This document shows, one piece after another, positions 1 through 4,354 of a stretch of 5,423 nt of DNA; position 1 is the stretch's first letter, and the number at the start of each line of letters is the position of its first letter. The notes under the pieces are model-generated. The model searched no databases. It was not told the DNA's origin and saw only the letters and a program-made list of their open reading frames with translations. The stretch covers positions 1 to 5,423 of the forward strand of contig JBHHYR010000246.1 in NCBI GenBank assembly GCA_046757585.1. Reading direction: 5' to 3'. The stretch comes from JBHHYR01 sp046757585 (GTDB lineage: Bacteria; Desulfobacterota; Binatia; HRBIN30). A program made the translations under genes and the position numbers.

Positions 1-38
1 AGCGCCTCGAAACAGACCTCGGCCGCAAACGCCGCTAA
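1..38 (+). CDS. 3' end of an upstream gene (partial)
   Basis: Frame 3 reads RLETDLGRKRR and then TAA at 36-38. The charged, basic ending looks like a natural protein C-terminus, and a second in-frame stop follows at 51-53. The other two forward frames run on to stops at 74-76 and 121-123 and read as low-complexity Thr/Pro/Ala sequence, so this frame is the likeliest coding one. Only eleven complete codons are visible, so no family can be named. If the call is right, the gene lies on the same strand as the oxidase-like gene that starts at 141, about 100 bp downstream. That gap is probably too long for tight translational coupling. Confidence 0.3.
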   Translation, partial: RLETDLGRKRR

Positions 39-127
39 CGCCTCGCTGGCTGAAGACACAACCCCAACATCCTTGACGTCTTGCCCATCTACTACTATGC
101 GTCACGCGATGGAATCAACCTGAGTCA

Positions 128-133
128 GGGAGA
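128..133 (+). promoter_or_regulatory. Ribosome binding site setting the start at 141
   Basis: GGGAGA lies seven bases before ATG 141. The alternative in-frame TTG at 81 has no purine-rich sequence in front of it, and the 20 residues it would add do not look like part of the fold. This site therefore favours ATG 141 as the start. Confidence 0.55.
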
Positions 134-140
134 CAAGCCG

Positions 141-926
141 ATGGAAGCAGAGCGCAGCGCCTTCCGCAATGTCATCCGGGGCAGTGAAGTGGAACGAGCC
201 ATGCCGGTTGATGCGTACCTAGCCGAGATTGACGCCTTCATCGACGCGCACAACCCGTACCGAATCAACAAGGTCATTGCGGCGATCGGGACCGGCTCGG
301 CCCCGATGGCCGTCGTCAAGCGCTACGCCAAGGAGCTCTACTACCTCGGTGTGTGGATGACACCGGAGTTCGCTCTGCTCATCGCCAACGCGCCGGATGG
401 CTACGCCCTCAGCATGGAGCACTCCGAACACTACGCGCATTGGTGTCAGAACTTCGCCGATGAAACGGGCTACCTGCGCGACCCGAATCATGTGCAGATG
501 AAAGTGGACCACTGCCATCAGCTGGGGATCAGCGACGAAGAGCTGCGCGCCTACGTCCCCATGCCGGAGACGATCGGGTCAGTCTACACGTTGCTGTACT
601 ACTGTCGCCGCTCGTACGAGGAGGGGCTGGCCGCATTCGGGTATGCGCGCGAGCGAGTCGCCGGGCTGAGCGGCTACGCCGGTACCGTGTACACTGGACT
701 GGAACGGTATTACGGCATCAAGGCGAAGAATTTCGCCGTGCACGCCTACGCCGAGGCCGAGCACGGGGACAAAGCCCTTGAGCTGATGTGCAAGGTCGTG
801 CTCACGGCCGACGTGCAGCGGCGCTGCCGGCAAGCAATCGAGCACACAATCTTGACCAACGAGTGGCGTACACACGCGATGAATCGGTGGCTCCAAGCTG
901 GAGGCGACGAGGCCGAGCGCGCATGA
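141..926 (+). CDS. PqqC/TENA-like iron-containing redox enzyme family protein (haem-oxygenase-like fold)
   Basis: The 261-residue protein is predicted to be cytoplasmic and almost all helical. It resembles the PqqC/TENA/haem-oxygenase-like superfamily, whose members include PqqC, thiaminase TenA and the di-iron oxidases and oxygenases (HDO group, for example CADD). What is seen: the helix ELYYLGVWMTPEF at 65-77, the family-like ADETG at 106-110 (E108) followed by H117, GYARERV at 167-173 (E171), and near the end H201-x3-E205-x2-H208. That last spacing matches the HxxxDxxH metal motif of CADD-like HDO proteins, with Glu for Asp. E108, H117, E171, H201, E205 and H208 are thus candidate di-metal ligands; this assignment is inference. 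The substrate is unknown and no other pqq or thi gene is in view. ATG 141 was chosen for its GGGAGA site. The stop overlaps the next gene's start (ATGA), so the two are probably co-translated. A plain TENA-like protein without metal is the main alternative. Confidence 0.75.
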   Translation: MEAERSAFRNVIRGSEVERAMPVDAYLAEIDAFIDAHNPYRINKVIAAIGTGSAPMAVVKRYAKELYYLGVWMTPEFALLIANAPDGYALSMEHSEHYAHWCQNFADETGYLRDPNHVQMKVDHCHQLGISDEELRAYVPMPETIGSVYTLLYYCRRSYEEGLAAFGYARERVAGLSGYAGTVYTGLERYYGIKAKNFAVHAYAEAEHGDKALELMCKVVLTADVQRRCRQAIEHTILTNEWRTHAMNRWLQAGGDEAERA

Positions 927-1447
927 CGCCGCGCCTGGGGCGCGGTATGTGCCCGGACGGTGCTCTGTGGCAGAGGCTCTTGCTGGTGGCGGCGGGCGGC
1001 GTCGTCGCGGCGGCCCTGGTGGCACCGGCTCGCGCGCACGCCAAACTGTCAGACAGTGACAAGACGACCCTGTCCGTAATGGCTCTGCAGTGGGCGATCG
1101 ACGGGGGCATCGCCGATTTCAAGCTGTTGAAGGATCCGTCGCATTTGGTCGTCGCGAACTTCAACCTGCCGAAACGAGCCGAGCTGCACCTCCCCGGGCG
1201 TGAGGTGACTCTCCTTTCCCTGTTGCGCATTCAGGCGCTGGCCGACATGCAAGGCGATTTTCTCTACTTCCGGTTCGACCGTCTGAGAGGGAGCGAGCGA
1301 CATGCCACCGTCGCTATTGCGCTCGTGTGGGCCGTGTCCGCCAAGAGCAGGACGCCATACCTGAGCGGTGGCGGTGCGACGCTCGAGTTCGAGAAGCGCG
1401 ACGGCCGATGGCAACTACAGCCGGTCACGAATCGCTGGATGTCGTAG
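923..1447 (+). CDS. Small exported protein of unknown function, coupled to the oxidase-like gene
   Basis: The 174-residue protein has a Sec-type signal peptide: a short N-region ending in R18, a hydrophobic core RLLLVAAGGVVAAALVA at about 18-34, and likely cleavage after A38 (ARA) or A40 (AHA). The mature part of about 135 residues has alternating strands (HLVVANFNL at 74-82, DFLYFRFDRL at 112-121, ATVAIALVWAV at 128-138). It ends in EFEKRDGRWQLQPV at 155-168, an ending often seen in NTF2/SnoaL-like folds, though I do not recognise a named family. ATG 923 overlaps the preceding stop as ATGA, which argues for translational coupling and a shared job with the upstream enzyme. ATG 947, preceded by a G-rich TGGGG stretch, is a possible alternative start and keeps the signal peptide. 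A longer reading from 788 would overlap the upstream gene by 139 bases and is unlikely. There are no cysteines in the mature part and no lipobox. Confidence 0.7.
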   Translation: MTPRLGRGMCPDGALWQRLLLVAAGGVVAAALVAPARAHAKLSDSDKTTLSVMALQWAIDGGIADFKLLKDPSHLVVANFNLPKRAELHLPGREVTLLSLLRIQALADMQGDFLYFRFDRLRGSERHATVAIALVWAVSAKSRTPYLSGGGATLEFEKRDGRWQLQPVTNRWMS

Positions 1448-1480
1448 ACCGCTGCGGCGCACGCCGGTGCCCGTGTCTGC

Positions 1481-2158
1481 TCATGGTTTGGCGATCATCG
1501 GACCGGCGACCTCCTGCACCTTGTTGGTGGCCTTGTTGACCACGACAGCGCGGATCCCGGTGTACTTCCCCTCCGGATAAAAGACGAACCCGCTCACGGG
1601 AAGGCCCGTCTGTAACGTCTGCTCGCCGAAATACAGCCCGTGCAGCTGCGCGATGATCTCCTGCTCCGTTCTGCTCTTCGACTGATAAAAGCCCCCGAGC
1701 GCGCCGACCGCTACCCCCACGCCGGCGCCGATGGCCGCTCCTTTACCCGCCCCGCCCCGCCCGCCTTGCGCCGCGCCGATGATCGCACCAGGGATGGCCC
1801 CCAGCAGGCCGGTGAGCAAGGCCCCACCCCCTGCTCCTTCGAGCCCGGCGATGAGAGCCGTGGCTCCGCCCGCTTGACGAGCCGCCTCTTCGACGCTCAG
1901 GGGCGCGACGCGATTCCCCGCTTCATCGACTGCGAAAATCCGATTGGCGGCAACCACATACGTATCAGGCGCCCCACTCGACAGCCCGACGCCCAACGCA
2001 ACCATATGACCGAAATCCTTGCCCATGGAGCCCGCTATCCGGATCTCGGACGACACCGTCTCGGGTACGACCGCCCGCGGTGCGGTGACGGGTTTCTTCA
2101 CACACGATACGCACGTCAGGGCAAAGAGCAGAGCAACCACCTTTTTCGTCCAATGCAT
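1481..2158 (-). CDS. Glycine-zipper lipoprotein (hypothetical)
   Basis: The 225-residue protein starts MHWTKKVVALLFALTCVSC. This is a lipoprotein signal with two candidate cysteines, C19 (CVSC) and C16 (ALTC); neither is a textbook lipobox. After an extended region containing GKDFGHMVALGVGLS (46-60) comes a glycine zipper. G120, G124 and G128 are spaced four apart, and after a GGRGGAGKG turn (132-140) so are G144, G148, G152 and G156. Such paired small-residue helices form hairpins that sit in membranes in outer-membrane lipoproteins and OmpA-linked proteins. The C-terminal part (174-217) reads as beta strands with a GLPVSGFVFYPEGKY signature. Function is unknown; a structural envelope role is inferred. 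ATG 2158 was chosen because GAGGAG lies just upstream and because the signal peptide begins there. The frame stays open upstream to 2248 without any signal-like sequence. The gene converges on the exported-protein gene ending at 1447, with 33 bp between them. Confidence 0.8.
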   Translation of the reverse strand: MHWTKKVVALLFALTCVSCVKKPVTAPRAVVPETVSSEIRIAGSMGKDFGHMVALGVGLSSGAPDTYVVAANRIFAVDEAGNRVAPLSVEEAARQAGGATALIAGLEGAGGGALLTGLLGAIPGAIIGAAQGGRGGAGKGAAIGAGVGVAVGALGGFYQSKSRTEQEIIAQLHGLYFGEQTLQTGLPVSGFVFYPEGKYTGIRAVVVNKATNKVQEVAGPMIAKP

Positions 2159-2163
2159 ACCAT

Positions 2164-2169
2164 CTCCTC
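2164..2169 (-). promoter_or_regulatory. Strong ribosome binding site of the glycine-zipper lipoprotein gene
   Basis: On the minus strand AAGAGGAG precedes ATG 2158, with five bases between GAGGAG and the start codon. It fixes the start and excludes the 30-residue N-terminal extension. Confidence 0.7.
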
Positions 2170-2219
2170 TTGAGCCCGATGCTAGCACGTTACGCACAGC
2201 AGGGGGCGCGATACGAGCG

Positions 2220-2242
2220 TTCGACGCGGCAAAGGTGTCGAA
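2220..2242. repeat. Inverted repeat TTCGAC-N11-GTCGAA
   Basis: A perfect 6-bp inverted repeat (2220-2225 and 2237-2242) with an 11-base loop lies 62 bp or more upstream of the lipoprotein start. A third GTCGAA half-site occurs at 2274-2279. No T-tract follows on either strand, so it does not look like a Rho-independent terminator. It could be an operator dyad or chance. Confidence 0.25.
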
Positions 2243-2301
2243 AGACAACGGTCAACGCGCCCGTGCCGAACTCGTCGAAGCACTGCCCGCAACTCGGCAG
2301 A

Positions 2302-2339
2302 CCTTGAACTTCCTTGAAACTTCCTCGCGTTGCCTTGAA
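2302..2339. repeat. Three direct CCTTGAA heptamers spaced 10 and 21 bp
   Basis: Identical CCTTGAA heptamers start at 2302, 2312 and 2333. The offsets of 10 and 21 bp correspond to about one and two helical turns, so all three would face the same side of the DNA. They lie in the 191-bp gap between two minus-strand genes, 11 bp beyond the stop of the NlpC/P60-like gene and about 145 bp upstream of the lipoprotein gene. The repeat is seen directly; a protein-binding role is inferred. Confidence 0.4.
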
Positions 2340-2349
2340 GCCTGTTGGA

Positions 2350-3387
2350 TCAGCGAGGTCCATTGGGAATCACCGGTGTCACACGGGGACGCTTCAACGT
2401 CGTCCTTCTCGTTTTAACGCGCCTCGGCACCGAAGGTTTCGCAGGCCGCCGCAGAACTTTCCGTCGCTTCCGGTGTCGGTGTGCGGCCGGCGGAGTCTTC
2501 CGGCGAATTCGCCGCGGCGCCTGAGCCGGCAGCGGCAAGCCGGTCACCGCGCTGACCCTTGACGTGGAACCCTCAGCGGCCAGCGCTGGCTCCGGCTGGA
2601 CTAGGCGGACATACCGCACATCCCCGGCAAAAGCCGCGGTGGCAGCCCGGACGATCCCGGCGTTCAGCGTCGATGACATCACCCTATCTTCGGCCTCCAG
2701 CAAGCCCGCATGATAGGGGCTACCGTTACGCAGGTAGACCACGACGTCACCCGCACGCGGGTGTTCGACGACCCGGTAAGCGGTGCCATTCACCAGATCG
2801 GTCGTCCGCTGGAACGGAACGTTCCAACCCGTAGCGCGAAACATCTGCCAGACGAAGAGGGAGTCAGGGACAACGTTCCAGCCACCCCGCTCGAAGGAGC
2901 GGCGCATGCGGTCCACATCGACCCGATTTGCAAACACGTGCGGCGGAGGGGGAGGGCCGATAATACGCCACCCCGCTTGGCCGGGCGCGCGCACGCGAAA
3001 CCGGATGCGCTCGACGTGCACCGCGGTCTCCAGGCCGACTGCGGAGAGCTCTGCGAGCACGTTGAAACGCGCCTCCACCTCGAAGACGCCGTGGCCAGCC
3101 GGGCGGGGTGAATCGACGGTGTAACCGCTGATCAGCACAATGTGATCCCAGGCCGGCTCGAGCCGCCACTGCACGATCGGTGCAAAAGCCGCCCAACCCG
3201 GGGTGCTCAAGCGCTGGCCCAATCCGTCTGCACGGCAGAACTGCCGCACCACGCCCTGTGGCCCGAACTCCGCTGCCGCTGCCGAAGCCACCGCTATCAG
3301 CAGCGCCACCAGTACGAACCGCGACCCGAGTGCGCAGCGGGAAAGGATGGACAAGAGCCGACGGCCAGCTGCCTCCTGCAGAACCAT
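2350..3387 (-). CDS. Exported protein with a degenerate NlpC/P60-like domain and an Arg/Lys-rich tail
   Basis: The 345-residue protein has a long signal peptide with hydrophobic core FVLVALLIAVASAAAA at 24-39, and cleavage near A39. Residues 45-160 form a mixed domain with ARFNVLAEL (106-114), VERIRFRVRA (125-134) and GWRIIGPPPPPHVF (139-152); its WRI-PPPP part resembles the last strand of an NTF2-like fold. Residues 165-262 resemble NlpC/P60 amidase/peptidase domains: PDSLFVWQMFRATGWNVP (174-191) sits where DCSGLVQYVF...LP is usual, PRAGDVVVY (210-218) matches the PGDLVFF strand, and YHAGLLEAEDRVM (225-237) matches HVGIY with catalytic His226. The catalytic Cys is absent; the only mature Cys is C51, far from the site. 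Residues 291-345 are a tail with 23 Arg or Lys in 55, mixed with Pro and His. ATG 3387 was chosen because the signal peptide follows it; its Shine-Dalgarno (GAGG, three bases away) is poor. The open frame further upstream runs through the divergent tonB gene and is not protein-like. Function is unknown; cell-wall or polyanion binding is inferred. Confidence 0.7.
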   Translation of the reverse strand: MVLQEAAGRRLLSILSRCALGSRFVLVALLIAVASAAAAEFGPQGVVRQFCRADGLGQRLSTPGWAAFAPIVQWRLEPAWDHIVLISGYTVDSPRPAGHGVFEVEARFNVLAELSAVGLETAVHVERIRFRVRAPGQAGWRIIGPPPPPHVFANRVDVDRMRRSFERGGWNVVPDSLFVWQMFRATGWNVPFQRTTDLVNGTAYRVVEHPRAGDVVVYLRNGSPYHAGLLEAEDRVMSSTLNAGIVRAATAAFAGDVRYVRLVQPEPALAAEGSTSRVSAVTGLPLPAQAPRRIRRKTPPAAHRHRKRRKVLRRPAKPSVPRRVKTRRTTLKRPRVTPVIPNGPR

Positions 3388-3438
3388 GGACCTCACACCG
3401 ACTTGGCAACCTAGGCGTGGTTTCCCCGAGTTGCGACC

Positions 3439-3457
3439 ATTCCCCTTAACCAGGAAT
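3439..3457. promoter_or_regulatory. Operator-like dyad ATTCC-N9-GGAAT
   Basis: A perfect 5-bp inverted repeat (3439-3443 and 3453-3457) with a nine-base spacer is centred on an AT-richer CTTAA in otherwise GC-rich DNA. It sits 52 bp before the minus-strand start at 3387 and 115 bp before tonB. Its position suits a regulator of one or both genes. The half-sites are short, so chance is possible. Confidence 0.3.
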
Positions 3458-3562
3458 CGCCGCCTGGCGCAATCCAGCCGGTACGGCCAAACCGATTGCT
3501 GAAGCTGTGGCAGTTGGGCAATACTGCCTGTGGGAACCCCAGACATGGGCTTGAAGGTACCT

Positions 3563-3567
3563 GGAGG
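3563..3567 (+). promoter_or_regulatory. Ribosome binding site deciding the tonB start
   Basis: GGAGG lies four bases before ATG 3572 and is the best Shine-Dalgarno in the region. GTG 3530 and ATG 3545, in the same frame, have weaker upstream sequence and add up to 14 residues of no evident value. Confidence 0.5.
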
Positions 3568-3571
3568 CGAG

Positions 3572-4312
3572 ATGGCGCCGGGCGCTCCGGACGGGCGGGT
3601 CTTCGACCCGTGGCGCAAGGACGGGCGGCGCCGAGTCGGCTGGGCCGCGCTGGTGTCAGCCGTCACGCACGCCGCGTTGGGTGTCTTGTTTGCAGGTGTT
3701 GCTATCCGTACACCGATGTGGGCACCGCCGATCCGCGTCTTTCTACTATATGATCCTGCACCACCCCCGTCACTGGCGAGTGCTTCCCCGCCCGCTCGAT
3801 CCGATGCCGGCGCCGAACCGGTTGTCCGCGCAAGGTCGCTCGCACGCGCCGCCAAGCGGGACCACAAGATGCGCCGACGCCGTCAGCTGCCGCCCCAGCC
3901 GGCGCACCATGCGGCACCGGCGGCCGTCGCGCCGGTGCGAGCGAAGCGCATCACCGGTGCGCATCCGGGCAGTGCGCCGGGAGGTGTCGCGGGTGGCACA
4001 GCAGGTGGAACCGGGCATGCCGTGATGCTGGCCTCGCGGCCAAGTCGCTTGCCGATACCAATCTCGAAGGTCATCCCCCGCTACCCGGCGGCTGCGCGTT
4101 TCCATGGCATCGAAGGACGGGTGATGCTGCAGGCCATCGTGGGTGCGGATGGCCGGGTCGAGCCCGGCATCACCGTGGTGCACTCCGTCCCGTTGCTTGA
4201 TAGTGCCGCAATCGCCGCTCTGCGGCAGTGGCGCTTCCGGCCGGCACGCGGGCCAGACGGTCTGCCGATTCGGGTTACGCTGCAGATCCCGGTCCGGTTC
4301 GTTCTGCAGTAG
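3572..4312 (+). CDS. tonB: TonB family energy transducer
   Basis: The 246-residue protein has the classic TonB layout. A short basic cytoplasmic stretch (WRKDGRRR, 14-21) precedes one inner-membrane anchor (WAALVSAVTHAALGVLFAGVAI, 24-45); the Ser and His in it fit the conserved SxxxH-type face that contacts ExbB/ExbD. A periplasmic linker of about 115 residues follows, rich in Pro and Ala. It carries a basic patch at 86-104 (RARSLARAAKRDHKMRRRR) rather than the usual Glu-Pro/Lys-Pro repeats, and a Gly hinge at 134-148. The TonB C-terminal domain spans about 164-246, with the characteristic PRYPAAARFHGIEG at 169-182, DGRV at 193-196, and SAAIAALRQWRFRPA at 211-225 ending in the strand VTLQIPVRF. 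Such proteins pass proton-motive energy to outer-membrane TonB-dependent receptors. No exbB, exbD or receptor gene is in view, so the partner is unknown. It could be one of several TonB paralogues. It is divergent from the NlpC/P60-like gene and converges on the DUF11-like gene. Confidence 0.9.
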   Translation: MAPGAPDGRVFDPWRKDGRRRVGWAALVSAVTHAALGVLFAGVAIRTPMWAPPIRVFLLYDPAPPPSLASASPPARSDAGAEPVVRARSLARAAKRDHKMRRRRQLPPQPAHHAAPAAVAPVRAKRITGAHPGSAPGGVAGGTAGGTGHAVMLASRPSRLPIPISKVIPRYPAAARFHGIEGRVMLQAIVGADGRVEPGITVVHSVPLLDSAAIAALRQWRFRPARGPDGLPIRVTLQIPVRFVLQ

Positions 4313-4322
4313 CCTCTACCCG

Positions 4323-4340
4323 GAGGCGCGCAACGCCCTC
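4323..4340. terminator. Possible hairpin in the convergent tonB/DUF11 gap
   Basis: GGCG (4325-4328) pairs with CGCC (4334-4337) around the loop CGCAA. With one bulged C, the flanking GA (4323-4324) pairs with TC (4339-4340). It sits in the 42-bp gap between two convergent stop codons, where a shared terminator would be expected. There is no T-tract on either strand, so intrinsic termination is not supported; Rho-dependent termination is as likely. Confidence 0.25.
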
Positions 4341-4354
4341 AGACGGTCCGCGCG

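Larger units (their letters stand above)
3388..3571. promoter_or_regulatory. Divergent intergenic region between the NlpC/P60-like gene and tonB
   Basis: These 184 bp must hold promoters for both divergent genes. The one clear element is a dyad at 3439-3457. A possible sigma70-type pair toward tonB is TTGCTG (3496-3501), an 18-bp spacer and AATACT (3520-3525), which matches the consensus poorly. No convincing -35/-10 pair toward the minus-strand gene was found. No tRNA, riboswitch or terminator hairpin is evident. Confidence 0.4.

Noticed and set aside
73..101. Possible promoter TTGACG-N17-TATGCG upstream of the oxidase-like gene
   Set aside because: The -35 is good (5 of 6), but the -10 matches only half the consensus, and such matches are common by chance. 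Not listed as a feature.
81..140. TTG start at 81 giving a 20-residue longer oxidase-like protein
   Set aside because: There is no ribosome binding site before it, whereas ATG 141 has GGGAGA at good spacing. The extra residues show no family resemblance.
1459..1470. GCAC-GCCG-GTGC hairpin in the convergent gap after the exported-protein gene
   Set aside because: A 4-bp stem and no T-tract; within chance for 33 bp of GC-rich DNA.
1640..2173. 177-codon plus-strand frame opposite the glycine-zipper lipoprotein
   Set aside because: It is fully antisense to a gene with a signal peptide, lipobox-like cysteine and strong ribosome binding site. No protein features of its own.
2283..2300. CTGCC/GGCAG hairpin as a terminator for the NlpC/P60-like gene
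   Set aside because: Only a 5-bp stem with an 8-base loop and no T-tract, so too weak to call.
3388..3867. N-terminal extension of the NlpC/P60-like protein, with the frame open to 3867
   Set aside because: It would overlap the confident tonB gene on the opposite strand by about 300 bp. The residues are low-complexity, and a proper signal peptide begins at 3387.
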